From contig NZ_CP151767.2 in the NCBI RefSeq assembly GCF_038443705.2, positions 1,922,001 to 1,986,000 on the forward strand: 64,000 bases of DNA, read 5' to 3'. Origin of the DNA: Yoonia sp. SS1-5. GTDB taxonomy: Bacteria > Pseudomonadota > Alphaproteobacteria > Rhodobacterales > Rhodobacteraceae. The notes under the pieces were generated by a model that was not told where the DNA came from, did no database searches, and saw only the letters and a program-made list of their open reading frames with translations. The translations under genes and the position numbers were made by a program. Below are positions 26,081 through 35,785 of the stretch, in pieces (position 1 is the stretch's first letter; every line of letters begins with the position of its first letter).

Positions 26081-27465
26081 TTCAAAACCTCTTTCCAATG
26101 CGCCACCTGGGCGCGGACCTGCACCGGTGCCGTCCCGCCAAAGCTTGTCCGGGACGCGACCGAGTTTTCAACCCCCAACACATCAAACACATCATCCCGA
26201 ATGTCCGCATGCACCGCCTGCATGTCGGCCAGTGTCAGGTCGGGCAGATCGCACCCCTTGTCTTCGGCAAGTGCAACCAGCGTGCCGGTGACGTGATGCG
26301 CCTCTCTGAACGGTAACCCAAGTTCGCGCACCAGCCAATCGGCCAAATCAGTTGCGGTCGAAAATCCGGTTGCGGCCGCAAGGCGCAATGCATCCTGATT
26401 TGCGGTCATATCACCGACCATGCCGGCCATTGCAGCAAGGGCCAGCATAAGGTTATCGGCCGCATCAAAGGTCTGTTCCTTATCTTCCTGCATGTCCTTG
26501 GAATAGGTCAGCGGCAGCCCCTTCATCACGGTCATCAACGCGACATTCGCCCCGAAAATCCGGCCGATTTTCGCCCGGATCAGCTCGGCTGCATCCGGGT
26601 TGCGCTTTTGCGGCATGATGGATGATCCGGTCGACCATTTGTCGGACATTTTCACGAACCGGAACTGGGCCGAGGACCAGATGACCAATTCCTCGGCAAG
26701 GCGCGACAAATGCATCGCGCAGATGCTTGCCGCGGCCAGATATTCAAGAGCGAAATCCCTGTCCGCCACCGCATCTAATGAATTTGCCATCGGGCCATCA
26801 AACCCAAGCGCATCTGCCGTCATCGCCCGGTCAATCGGGAATGATGTTCCCGCAAGGGCCGCAGCACCCAGGGGCGAAAGGTTCATCCGTGCGCGCGCAT
26901 CTGCAAACCGCGACCGGTCGCGCGCAAACATCTCGACATAGGCCAGCATGTGATGCCCCCATGTCACCGGCTGCGCGACCTGAAGGTGAGTAAAGCCGGG
27001 CATCACCCAATCCGCGCCCGCCTCTGCCTGCCCGACAAGTGCTGCCTGCAACGCCGCAAGTGCCGCGTCAGCCTGATCACATTGATCCCGCACCCAAAGC
27101 CGGAAATCCACAGCAACCTGATCATTGCGCGACCGGGCCGTATGCAACCGGCCGGCAGGCTCGCCAATCAGGTCCCGCAATCGGGCCTCGACATTCATGT
27201 GAATATCTTCAAACGCGGTCGAAAACGGAAATTCCCCGGTTTCAATCTCTGACAACACCGTGAGCAGGCCTTCCCTGATCACCTCTGCATCGTTATCGCT
27301 GATGATGCCTGTCGCAGCCAGCATGGCGGCGTGGGCACGCGAACCTGCGATGTCCTGCGCGGCAAGGCGTCGGTCAAACCAGATTGAGGCGTTGATCGCC
27401 TCCATAATCGCGTCTGGTCCGGCGGCAAAACGCCCGCCCCACATTGTGTTTGCGGATTTTGTCAT
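26077..27465 (-). CDS. argH: argininosuccinate lyase
   Basis: The 462-aa member of the fumarase/aspartase superfamily splits argininosuccinate into arginine and fumarate. The family signature [11 protein letters not shown] is intact, as are TMWGGRF at the N-terminus, [11 protein letters not shown] and PGFTHLQ-AQPV with the catalytic His/Ser regions. The ATG at 27465 fits the family start; the long frame to 27624 runs across the divergent TlpA-like gene and is spurious. It heads the minus-strand operon argH - lipoprotein - DUF2834 - ATP-grasp - lysA - TIGR02302. Confidence 0.96.
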   Translation of the reverse strand: MTKSANTMWGGRFAAGPDAIMEAINASIWFDRRLAAQDIAGSRAHAAMLAATGIISDNDAEVIREGLLTVLSEIETGEFPFSTAFEDIHMNVEARLRDLIGEPAGRLHTARSRNDQVAVDFRLWVRDQCDQADAALAALQAALVGQAEAGADWVMPGFTHLQVAQPVTWGHHMLAYVEMFARDRSRFADARARMNLSPLGAAALAGTSFPIDRAMTADALGFDGPMANSLDAVADRDFALEYLAAASICAMHLSRLAEELVIWSSAQFRFVKMSDKWSTGSSIMPQKRNPDAAELIRAKIGRIFGANVALMTVMKGLPLTYSKDMQEDKEQTFDAADNLMLALAAMAGMVGDMTANQDALRLAAATGFSTATDLADWLVRELGLPFREAHHVTGTLVALAEDKGCDLPDLTLADMQAVHADIRDDVFDVLGVENSVASRTSFGGTAPVQVRAQVAHWKEVLK

Positions 27466-27479
27466 AGAGGAAGTCGCCC

Positions 27480-28034
27480 ATGCGGAAATTGAAATCAGCC
27501 CTGCTTTATACGGCCCTCGCTGTGGTTGCAAATATGGGTTCGGCACAGGATATCGCAGCGCTGCGCGAAGGCGATATGCGCAAGCTTGCCGTGCACAGCA
27601 CCCCCATTGCACCGGTGGATACACCGTTTGTCAGCGAGACCGGCGAGGACATGACCCTGGCCGCCTATGAGGGGCAATATGTGGTGCTGAATTTCTGGGC
27701 AACATGGTGCGCCCCGTGCCGCAAAGAGATGCCGCATCTGTCCGAATTGCAGGCCGAACTGGGCAGTGACAAAATGTCGGTTGTCACGGTTGCAACCGGC
27801 CGCAATCCGGTGCCTGCTATGCAACGTTTCTTTGCCGAGATCGGTGTCGACAATCTGCCGCTGCACACGGATGCCCGCCAGACACTGGCCCGGAATATGG
27901 GTGTGTTGGGCCTGCCAGTGACCATCATTCTGGATCCACAGGGGCAGGAAATCGCCCGTCTTCAGGGTGATGCCGATTGGGCAAGCGACAGCGCCAAGGC
28001 GATCATGCGCGCACTGGTCGAGACTTTGTCCTAG
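27480..28034 (+). CDS. TlpA-like thiol-disulfide oxidoreductase
   Basis: The 184-aa periplasmic thioredoxin-fold protein has an N-terminal signal peptide (cleavage near GSAQD, residue 22) and the active site W76-CAPC with C77 and C80. The cis-proline segment GLPVTIILD is present. Proteins of this type reduce disulfides for cytochrome c maturation or copper insertion. Divergent from argH, with only 14 bp between the starts, so promoters must overlap coding sequence. Confidence 0.9.
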   Translation: MRKLKSALLYTALAVVANMGSAQDIAALREGDMRKLAVHSTPIAPVDTPFVSETGEDMTLAAYEGQYVVLNFWATWCAPCRKEMPHLSELQAELGSDKMSVVTVATGRNPVPAMQRFFAEIGVDNLPLHTDARQTLARNMGVLGLPVTIILDPQGQEIARLQGDADWASDSAKAIMRALVETLS

Positions 28035-28039
28035 GCTGT

Positions 28040-28064
28040 CCAGCTTCCCTGATATAGAAGCTGG
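28040..28064. terminator. hairpin behind the TlpA-like gene
   Basis: CCAGCTTC (28040-28047) and GAAGCTGG (28057-28064) form a perfect 8-bp stem with a 9-nt loop, 5 bp after the stop. There is no T-tract. The remaining bases to 28257 show no gene or clear signal. Confidence 0.45.
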
Positions 28065-28257
28065 CAGAGCGATTTCGGCGCTTGGTCCTTTTATCACCGC
28101 GCGTGGGCACATCGGGATGTCTTATCGGCACACCTGCGTCGCATCGCACGGGCACATTTGGCGGGTCTGTTGCCGCACCAATGACGGATGTCAGGCTGTT
28201 TGATAACTCTGTTTCGGATGAAAGCCTGTACGTCGAGGCTTACAAATAGGCGCAGGC

Positions 28258-28836
28258 CTAGGCGCGCCCGGCAGTCGAGGACAACAGGATGGGGTCGATG
28301 CCAAGAACCCCCAACGCAGCCTTCCACTTGTGCTCATTGGCGCGACCAAAGAGGATATCTTCACTGGGGTCGCAAATCAGCCAGCCGTTCTGGGCGATCT
28401 CATCCTCCAGCTGCCCCGGCCCCCAGCCTGCATAGCCCAGCGCCAGTATCGACGTGTCTGGTCCAACACCTCTGGCAAGGTCCTCGATCACATCCATCGT
28501 GGCTGTCATGCCGATATTGTCATCAACCTGCAGCGTGCCCATTTCGGATCGGTAATCAGCCGTGTGCAGCACAAAACCCCGCGCATGATCAACCGGTCCG
28601 CCGAAATGGACCCGGATGTCGCGCAGACCCTTGGCCGGCTCGATCCCCAGCTGGTCAAGCAATTCGGAAAACCGAACCTCCATCTGCGGTTTGTTGACGA
28701 TCAGCCCCATACCGCCATCGTCAGAATGGGCACACATATAGACAACCGTCTGCGCAAACCGCGGATCGGCCATATCTGGCATCGCGATCAATAGCTTGCC
28801 TGTCAGGTCTATGGGATCAAAGCTCATGTTTTCCAT
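28258..28836 (-). CDS. YqgE/AlgH family (UPF0301) protein
   Basis: The 192-aa protein has the UPF0301 hallmarks: GLIVNKP, a GGPVxxxRGFVLHT segment and YAGWGPGQLEDEI. The family is widespread, with its biochemical role still unsettled. M1 at 28836 or M4 at 28827 could be the start; the second has GGAAAA just upstream. It is divergent from the DsbD N-domain gene. Confidence 0.92.
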   Translation of the reverse strand: MENMSFDPIDLTGKLLIAMPDMADPRFAQTVVYMCAHSDDGGMGLIVNKPQMEVRFSELLDQLGIEPAKGLRDIRVHFGGPVDHARGFVLHTADYRSEMGTLQVDDNIGMTATMDVIEDLARGVGPDTSILALGYAGWGPGQLEDEIAQNGWLICDPSEDILFGRANEHKWKAALGVLGIDPILLSSTAGRA

Positions 28837-28933
28837 TATTTGCGAGTGTTAGCCCTGACGCAAGGGAAAGGACAGGCCCGGCTCGCCCAAACGTGACTTC
28901 CCATTACAACCCTTCTGTTCCAATACGGTTTCC

Positions 28934-29734
28934 ATGATCAGAAAGTCGCTCATACCTCTTGCTTTGGCCTGTCTTCCGGCCTTGTCTGCCGCAGATCCCT
29001 TTAGCGATCTGGCGGAAGTCGAGGTGTTGCCCGGCTGGCGGACAGCGCAAGGCGATCACGTGGCAGGTCTGCGGATCACGTTGGCCGACGGCTGGAAGAC
29101 CTATTGGCGGGCCCCCGGCCATGCCGGTATTCCGCCCCAGTTTTCATTCACCGGATCCGCGAGCATCGGCTCGATCACCCCGCATTGGCCAACACCGGAA
29201 GTCTTCGATCAGGATGGGTTTCGGTCGGTTGGTTATATCGACAGTGTCGTGATTCCCCTGACGCTTGACCATGCCAGCCACGCAGAACCCATCGCGTTAA
29301 GCGGCGAGATTTCGATTGGGGTATGCGAAGAAATCTGCATTCCCGTTCATCTGGATTTTGAAGCCGTCCTGCCCCCTGACAGCCAGCGGGATACCTCGAT
29401 TGCAGCGGCCTTGATTGATCGCCCTCTCAGCGCTGCCGAAGCAAATGTAGGTGCTGTGACCTGCCGCATCGCGCCCATCAGCGACGGTTTGCAGGTCACT
29501 ACCCAAATCGGCCTGCCAAGCACCGGCATGTCCGAGCATGTGGTGATTGAAACCGGCGATCCGGATATCTGGGTGTCCGAAGCCGACGTGGCCCGCAGCG
29601 GCAATCAACTCAGCGCGACCGTCGATATGGTTCATAGCAGCGGCAGCGCATTTGCGCTGGATCGCTCGGCGTTGCGCATTACCGTTTTGGGCAGCGATCA
29701 GGCCGTCGATATCCACGGCTGCTCAAGAAGCTGA
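28934..29734 (+). CDS. DsbD N-terminal-domain-like periplasmic protein
   Basis: The 266-aa protein has a signal peptide (cut near SAADP, residue 20) and the DsbD alpha-type immunoglobulin fold (PF11412). The paired cysteines appear in ISIGVCEEICIPV, matching the C-x3-C of that domain. No DsbD transmembrane or thioredoxin part follows, so it is a stand-alone domain that would need an electron donor elsewhere, such as a CcdA/ScsB-type partner. The role is inferred from the fold. Confidence 0.82.
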   Translation: MIRKSLIPLALACLPALSAADPFSDLAEVEVLPGWRTAQGDHVAGLRITLADGWKTYWRAPGHAGIPPQFSFTGSASIGSITPHWPTPEVFDQDGFRSVGYIDSVVIPLTLDHASHAEPIALSGEISIGVCEEICIPVHLDFEAVLPPDSQRDTSIAAALIDRPLSAAEANVGAVTCRIAPISDGLQVTTQIGLPSTGMSEHVVIETGDPDIWVSEADVARSGNQLSATVDMVHSSGSAFALDRSALRITVLGSDQAVDIHGCSRS

Positions 29735-29742
29735 TCCAATAC

Positions 29743-32700
29743 TTACCGGGGTGACCTGCGCATCCCAAAGCTGACCAGCGTCACCGCATAGATCACCAGC
29801 AATATCACCATCAGCCCGGCGGCAAAGATGCCCATGGCCGGCCCGATACCGCCTGCCAATGCGGGCAAGGTGGCGGCCAAGGCGCCCCATGGTTCACCAT
29901 TGATCAGCAGCGGCCCGAGTGTTGCGGCAAACAACCCTGCCGCCAGCGCGGCACCGATAGCGGCAGGCAGGAGCATGGCCGCCCGCCTTCCCCGCAAGGC
30001 GCGCTTGGCCGATTGTATCTGCCGGCCCACATCTGCCTGCATCGCCATCAACGATGGCACCACCAACAGCACAAGGAACATTCCCGCCCCCAGACCAAAG
30101 ACGAGGGTGATCACTGTGGGTTTGAGGAACTCCGCCTGATTTGATCCTTCGTACAACAGCGGCATCAAGCCCAGGACGGTGGTCAGCGTGGTCAACATCA
30201 CCGGGCGCAACCTGTCAGCCGCCCCGTCAATGATCGCGGGGACAAGTCCCCGATCCTGCGCATATTCATCAATCGTCGTGACCAGCACGATACTGTCATT
30301 GATGATGATCCCAACCATGCCGATCATGCCCACAACGGTAAACATGCTCAGCGGAACGCCCCAGACATAATGCCCATAGATCGTGCCGATCAGGCCAAAG
30401 GGGATGATGGCCATCACCACAACCGGGCGGGTCCAGCTGCTGAAAATCCACGACAATGTCAGGTAAATCCCCAGCAATACCAGGATCAGGCCCGTGCGTG
30501 CATCGTCCAGAAAGGCGCGCTCTTGCTCGCTTTGGCCCGATAGCTGACTTTCGACGGCAAAATTGCTTTCGATTTGCGGCAGGATCGTTTCGTCGATGAT
30601 CTGCTGGATTTCAGTGGCGCGGGCTGCATCCTCGTCATCCAGATCACCTTGCACGGAAATCAACTGAATGCCGTTTTCGCGGATCACCGAGGAAAAGCCT
30701 GTACGGGTCTGCACGGTGACCACATCAGCCAGTGGCACATAGACCCCGTCGCCCGTTCTGATCCGGGTCCGATCAAGAAAGTCAGCAGACAGTTCGGCCT
30801 GCGGCAGTTCCACCCGGATCGCGGCAGAGCGGGGACCGTCAGGATAGGTCGCGGCCTCAATCCCCCCCAGACGGTCGCGCAAGACCCGCCCAAGACCGTC
30901 AATACCAAGGCCCAGCGCCTGTCCTTGCGGGGTCAGCTCCAGGATCAGCTCTTGCTTGTCATACGACAACGAATCCTCAAGCCCCGAGATTTCAGGGAAT
31001 TGGCCCAACTCGGTCTTCAGCGCCTCGGCGGCGGCCTTGAGCGTATCACTGTCAGCGCCATAAAGCTGGATATCCAGACTGTCCCCGCCGGGGCCGGAGC
31101 CCCAGCTGCGGAAACTGACCGTTTCGGCCATCGGGTGCTGCACGATGGCGTCCTGCAGCGCGCTGACAAAGGCGAAACTGGAATAGGGACGGCTATCAGC
31201 GTCAATCAGTTCGATGGTGATGGACCCAAGCTGATCGGCATCCTTGGTTTCGGACCCCGACAAGGCCCGGCCGGAATTCCCGCCGATTTCAGCAACCACA
31301 AATTTCAGCGGATTGGCCCCGTGTTCCTGTTCAAACTCGGCCCCCAGCGCCTCGGCCGCGCGCTGCATTTCGCGCATCATCTCAAACGTGTCTTCCCGGG
31401 TGGCACCGGGCAGCATCGCGAAATTGCCCGTGACCTGCGACTGCTCTGGCGCATTGAAAAAGCGCCAATTCACATCGCGCTGGATGAACAAAGAGACGGC
31501 CGAGGCCAGCGCCAACAGGGCCAGGGCAAAAACCGGATACCGGGCCGTGATGACGACAGACATGAACGGCCGAAAGACCCGGTCACGGAAGCGGTCAAAC
31601 CCGCGATTGACCAGTTTGGATGGCAGATCATACCAGTGATCCTTGGCCGAATGCGCGATTGCGTGGGACAGGTGGTTCGGCAGGATCAGGAAGCATTCCA
31701 CAAGACTGGCTGCCAGAACAACAATCACCGTGAATGGGATATCGGCAATCAGATCGCCAAAGCGCCCCCCAATCACGACAAGTCCGAAAAACGCAATGAT
31801 CGTGGTCGTCGTGGCAGAAAATACCGGGCTGAACATGCGCTTGGCTGCATTTTCGGCGGCCACGGTTGGATGCTCGCCCAATTGCCTGACCCGAAAATCG
31901 GCGTGTTCGCCCACGACAATGGCATCATCAACCACAATGCCCAATGTGATGATCAGCGCAAAAAGCGAGATCATGTTGATCGTAATGCCGAATGCAAACA
32001 TCAGCGCCACGGCGGCCAGCATCGCAACAGGAATGCCCAACGCCACCCAGAACGCCGTGCGCGCATTCAGAAACAGGAACAGCAGCCCCACCACCAGCAA
32101 CAGGCCGGTCAGCCCGTTATCGAGCAGAATATCCAGACGTCCGGTGATCAGTTCGGCGCGCGCATTTGTCAATTCGATGGAAACGCCCGCAGGCAATGTC
32201 GCAGATAGCTGGTCAGCCACCTGTTCGACCGTTTCCTGCATGCCAATCGCATCCCCCTGCGCGGACCGTTGCACGCGGATCTTGATGGCCGGATCATCGC
32301 CCACAAAATAGGCCCGGTCGCGATCTGTGCCCTCAACCCGGACAGATGCGATATCCGCAATCGTCAGTTTCGAGCCGTCAGCGTTGGATCGCAGCACAAT
32401 CGCACCGATATCCTCGGCGCTGCGCTTGGCCACGCCGGTGCGCACACGCGCGCTGGACGATACATCACCCGCCGGATCGGCGTCAGCCTCTTCGCGGATG
32501 CGCGCGGCGATGTCGGCCATGCCGATATCATGTTCGATAAGCGACAGGGACGGCACCTCGACAATTGTTGACGGGGCCGCCACACCCTGGATCAGCACCT
32601 TGGTCACGCCCTGGGCAAACAACCGTGTGGACATCTCATCGGCGAACCTGCCCAGCTGATCCACGTCGACGGGGCCACTGATGATGACATCCGTGACCCT

Positions 32701-33138
32701 GTCCGACCAACCGCCGCGCCGCACGGTTGGATCATCGGCATCTTCGGGCAGGTTGGTCGTACTATCCACGGCCAGTTGAACGTCTTCAGCCGCGCGATCA
32801 ATGTCATAGCCAGGTTCAAATTCCAGCCGGATAGAGGCCCGCCCCTCGGTCGAGCGGGCGGAGGATGACGTCACCCCTTCGACCCCCAGCAAGCTGGGTT
32901 CCAGCACCTGCACAATCGCGGCATCCACGTCTTCGGCACCGGCACCCTGCCAGCCAACCGAAACCGTCAGGTCATCTACAACAACATCGGGGAAGAATTG
33001 CGCCCGCATATTTGGAAAGGCAAAAAGCCCCGCTGTGATCATCAGCACCAAGACCAGATTGGCAGCGGTGCGATGCCGGGTGAAATAGGACAGGATCCCA
33101 CCAGCGCCCGCGTTCAATCTGTCAGCCCCGGTTGCCAT
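29743..33138 (-). CDS. RND-family efflux transporter permease (AcrB/MdtB-like)
   Basis: The 1131-aa inner-membrane pump has the RND layout: TM1 at about 21-40, a large periplasmic loop, a block of TM2-TM6, a second loop and a block of C-terminal TM helices. Visible segments include LGIVVDDAIVVGEHADF in the TM4 region, with the paired aspartates of the proton relay. Two extra hydrophobic segments lie near the C-terminus (about 1055-1125). Its ATG shares a base with the adaptor stop (TGATG). No TolC-type outer-membrane gene is adjacent; the substrate is unknown. Confidence 0.93.
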   Translation of the reverse strand: MATGADRLNAGAGGILSYFTRHRTAANLVLVLMITAGLFAFPNMRAQFFPDVVVDDLTVSVGWQGAGAEDVDAAIVQVLEPSLLGVEGVTSSSARSTEGRASIRLEFEPGYDIDRAAEDVQLAVDSTTNLPEDADDPTVRRGGWSDRVTDVIISGPVDVDQLGRFADEMSTRLFAQGVTKVLIQGVAAPSTIVEVPSLSLIEHDIGMADIAARIREEADADPAGDVSSSARVRTGVAKRSAEDIGAIVLRSNADGSKLTIADIASVRVEGTDRDRAYFVGDDPAIKIRVQRSAQGDAIGMQETVEQVADQLSATLPAGVSIELTNARAELITGRLDILLDNGLTGLLLVVGLLFLFLNARTAFWVALGIPVAMLAAVALMFAFGITINMISLFALIITLGIVVDDAIVVGEHADFRVRQLGEHPTVAAENAAKRMFSPVFSATTTTIIAFFGLVVIGGRFGDLIADIPFTVIVVLAASLVECFLILPNHLSHAIAHSAKDHWYDLPSKLVNRGFDRFRDRVFRPFMSVVITARYPVFALALLALASAVSLFIQRDVNWRFFNAPEQSQVTGNFAMLPGATREDTFEMMREMQRAAEALGAEFEQEHGANPLKFVVAEIGGNSGRALSGSETKDADQLGSITIELIDADSRPYSSFAFVSALQDAIVQHPMAETVSFRSWGSGPGGDSLDIQLYGADSDTLKAAAEALKTELGQFPEISGLEDSLSYDKQELILELTPQGQALGLGIDGLGRVLRDRLGGIEAATYPDGPRSAAIRVELPQAELSADFLDRTRIRTGDGVYVPLADVVTVQTRTGFSSVIRENGIQLISVQGDLDDEDAARATEIQQIIDETILPQIESNFAVESQLSGQSEQERAFLDDARTGLILVLLGIYLTLSWIFSSWTRPVVVMAIIPFGLIGTIYGHYVWGVPLSMFTVVGMIGMVGIIINDSIVLVTTIDEYAQDRGLVPAIIDGAADRLRPVMLTTLTTVLGLMPLLYEGSNQAEFLKPTVITLVFGLGAGMFLVLLVVPSLMAMQADVGRQIQSAKRALRGRRAAMLLPAAIGAALAAGLFAATLGPLLINGEPWGALAATLPALAGGIGPAMGIFAAGLMVILLVIYAVTLVSFGMRRSPR

Positions 33139-34592
33139 CAGCTGCCCATCCGGCTTTCAAGACGTGCAATTGTCTCTGACGGGACTTCGTCTTGTTCAAG
33201 TTGACCGATAATGCGGGCTTTAACCTCGTCCGGCATGCGGCTTTCGGTGACAAAACTCACCAGTTTCGCCCGCCGGTCCGGGTCAAGCGTGACCATTTCG
33301 GGCACGTCCGGCTCTGCGGCCTCGCCCGGCACAATCGGGCGCACTTTGATGCCCGCACCAAGCAGGGGCGAGCGTTCGGCGACAATTGTCGCACCTGCCA
33401 ACCCGTCAATGCCGATAATGACATCATCGCCCTGCCTGCGCTGCAAAGTGACCTGCGCTGCCTCCAACCGGTCCTCGGCACCGACGACAAGAACTGTTTC
33501 ATCAGCGGCCACTGCCGTCGCAGGGACAAGTGCGACGCCGTCCAGCATCGGCTCGTCAATGCTGACCGTGACAAAATCGCCGGGTCGAAAGCCGGGTGCG
33601 GCGTCAAGTGAGGCAAAAAGCAACCGGCCTGTCTGTCCGTCGCCCACCGTCGCCCCCTCGCGCGTGATCTGCCCCTTGGCGGACAGGTTCACGCCCGAAA
33701 CATCCAGTGCCACGCGGATGGGGGCATTGATCAGGCTGCCCGAACCATCCAAAAGCCGGGCATATTGCGATGTCGAGACACGAAAAGCGACCTCTAGCTG
33801 GGTGGGGTCAACCAGTTGGGCGAACCGTTCGTTTGATGTGACCCGGCCGCCCGGACTGACCGTCACATCGGCAATTGTGCCGTCAAAGGCTGCAAAAACT
33901 TCCGTATCAGCGACATTCCGTTCGGCCTCCGATACGTTGATCCGCGCGCGGGCCAGACGGGTATTGGCCTGGTCTATCCGCGCCTCGGCCGACGCCAGGG
34001 CCTGCCGCCGGGTCAGCACCGCAGCCTGTGCAGATGATGCAGCAAGTTCCGCCGTTTCAACCGCCGCTGCCGTACCCACGCCCCGATCTGCCAGATCGCG
34101 GGCGCGCGTCAGCGCCTGATCGCGCAGGTCGGCCTGCGCCTGTGCGGCGGTCAATTCATCAGCCTCAAGGCCCAGCGATCTTTGTGCATCGCGCAGCTCG
34201 GCCTCTGCATCCTGCAGATCCGCCCGCACACGGTCCAATGCGGCCTGCGCCTCGGCCGGGTCAATGCGCAGCAATAGCTGCCCTTCATTGACGGATCCGC
34301 CCTCGATCAGATCTGCACTGGCTTCCAGTACCGTACCGCCTGTGGCGCTGCGCAAATCCAGACTACGGCGGCTGCGAAGTTCGCCGAAGACGGTCAGTTC
34401 AGGGGTCAGGCTTTGCGGGGTCAGCGTGACGACGTTGACCGCCAGAACGCGTTCGCGCTGCGGAAAGCTGCGCGGCTCCTCGTTCATTCTGGCAACAACC
34501 GCCGTGCGCACCGTGTTCGCCGCAATCGCCACAATCGCGATCGTGACGGCCAGCAGGAACACACCCATCAGGCTCCGACGCAGAAAACGCAT
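33138..34592 (-). CDS. RND efflux periplasmic adaptor (membrane fusion) subunit
   Basis: The 484-aa membrane-fusion protein has an N-terminal TM anchor (about 8-28), a lipoyl-type half motif near 85-110, a long alpha-helical hairpin (about 118-215) and beta-barrel domains. The C-terminal tail carries an unusual charged helix. AAGGA lies 9 bp before the ATG. It is upstream of, and coupled to, the permease gene. Confidence 0.92.
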   Translation of the reverse strand: MRFLRRSLMGVFLLAVTIAIVAIAANTVRTAVVARMNEEPRSFPQRERVLAVNVVTLTPQSLTPELTVFGELRSRRSLDLRSATGGTVLEASADLIEGGSVNEGQLLLRIDPAEAQAALDRVRADLQDAEAELRDAQRSLGLEADELTAAQAQADLRDQALTRARDLADRGVGTAAAVETAELAASSAQAAVLTRRQALASAEARIDQANTRLARARINVSEAERNVADTEVFAAFDGTIADVTVSPGGRVTSNERFAQLVDPTQLEVAFRVSTSQYARLLDGSGSLINAPIRVALDVSGVNLSAKGQITREGATVGDGQTGRLLFASLDAAPGFRPGDFVTVSIDEPMLDGVALVPATAVAADETVLVVGAEDRLEAAQVTLQRRQGDDVIIGIDGLAGATIVAERSPLLGAGIKVRPIVPGEAAEPDVPEMVTLDPDRRAKLVSFVTESRMPDEVKARIIGQLEQDEVPSETIARLESRMGS

Positions 34593-34665
34593 GTCAAAAA
34601 TCCTTGATCATCCCGCCCTGAAGTAAGCCAAAAACAGCCTACGTCCAGTTTAACGCACTGAAACG

Positions 34666-35208
34666 TTATTTCCGGCGCAGATGTTCGTCGAGACGCGGCA
34701 TTATTTCCACAAAATTGCAGGGCCGGTGCCGATAATCGAGCTGTTTGCAAAGGATTTCGTCCCATGCATCCTTGCACGCCCCCGGGCTTCCGGGCAGCGC
34801 AAACAGGTATGTGCCCTGCGCGACGCCCGCAGTCGCCCGGCTTTGCACCGCAGATGTGCCGATTTTCTGCATGCTGACGATGGTAAACACCGTTCCGAAT
34901 GCATCAATTTCCTTCTCATAGACGTCGCGATGCGCCTCAACCGTGACATCCCGGCCCGTTAGGCCTGTCCCGCCGGTTGAGATGATCGCATCCACCGCAG
35001 GGTCAGCACACCAGTCACGCAGCTGTGCGGCGATCATCGCACGTTCATCGGGCAGGATCTTGCGGTCTGCCAAATGATGCCCGGCCGCGCCAATCCGGTC
35101 CACCAGCGTCTGACCCGATTTGTCATCTGCCATCTGCCGGCTGTCACTGACAGTCAGAACCGCGATGCGGACGGGCATGAATGCCGTACTTTCGTCAATT
35201 CGGCTCAT
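34666..35208 (-). CDS. moaB: molybdenum cofactor biosynthesis protein B
   Basis: The 180-aa MoaB/Mog-type protein adenylates molybdopterin in the MoCo pathway or is an orphan homologue of that step. The conserved motifs are ISTGGTGLTGRDVT (about 94-107) and ALPGSPGACKDAW. GAGGA sits just before the ATG at 35208; a longer open frame to 35700 crosses the next gene and is not real. It is 10 bp behind the stop of the hypothetical gene upstream. Confidence 0.93.
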   Translation of the reverse strand: MSRIDESTAFMPVRIAVLTVSDSRQMADDKSGQTLVDRIGAAGHHLADRKILPDERAMIAAQLRDWCADPAVDAIISTGGTGLTGRDVTVEAHRDVYEKEIDAFGTVFTIVSMQKIGTSAVQSRATAGVAQGTYLFALPGSPGACKDAWDEILCKQLDYRHRPCNFVEIMPRLDEHLRRK

Positions 35209-35218
35209 CTGGTCCTCT

Positions 35219-35785
35219 TCAAAAGCAGGGGTCTGCAACGGGCAGGCGGGGCGCTGATATTGAGGCTGCGAGGGCGGCCCGCCCATCTGGTGCCAAAACC
35301 TGTGCGGCATGCGCATCAAACGCGTCAGCGGCCTGACAGGAATTCCCGGCGTCAGCCGCAGATGTCGCAACCAGTGCCGCATACCGCGCATGCACCGCGT
35401 CCAGCGTGGTGGCAGGCTGCACATTGCGCCCGTATGCCACCAGCGCGATCCGGCGGTAGGCCTCCAGGCTGGTCTGCTGGCTGGGCGACAATGCGTGCCC
35501 GCAGGCACGTTCTGCCGCTTCGATCTGTGCGATGATATCCACAAAACACCCGATAGCGACATGTCCGCTATTGTCCCGACCGACATAGCTTTGCGGGGTG
35601 CCATCAATGCGGGTGATGCTGATATCGCCAAGCCGCAGCACGGATCGGGTCGCATCAATCGGCTGAGCCTGTGCCGCATGTTGGGCAAACAGGGCGTCAT
35701 AGTCGATCAGGCCCAGCGGGTCGGCTCGCCCGGCCCCGCCAGTCACACAGCCTATCACGGCCAGATAACGCCAAACCGTTTTCAT
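35219..35785 (-). CDS. hypothetical secreted protein
   Basis: The 188-aa protein has a signal peptide (MKTVWRYLAVIGCVTGGAGRA) and five cysteines, three of them in the mature part. I do not recognise a family. Its ATG at 35785 overlaps the TGA of the uracil-DNA glycosylase gene (ATGA), so it is co-transcribed between that gene and moaB. Confidence 0.7.
   Translation of the reverse strand: MKTVWRYLAVIGCVTGGAGRADPLGLIDYDALFAQHAAQAQPIDATRSVLRLGDISITRIDGTPQSYVGRDNSGHVAIGCFVDIIAQIEAAERACGHALSPSQQTSLEAYRRIALVAYGRNVQPATTLDAVHARYAALVATSAADAGNSCQAADAFDAHAAQVLAPDGRAALAASISAPRLPVADPCF

Noticed and set aside
28035..28257. A tRNA or small RNA gene in the 223-bp gap behind the TlpA-like gene
   Set aside because: No cloverleaf, CCA-type end or T-tract was found; only one 8-bp hairpin.
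30574..32208. A 544-aa open frame opposite the RND permease
   Set aside because: Antisense to well-conserved RND sequence; composition is that of a shadow frame.
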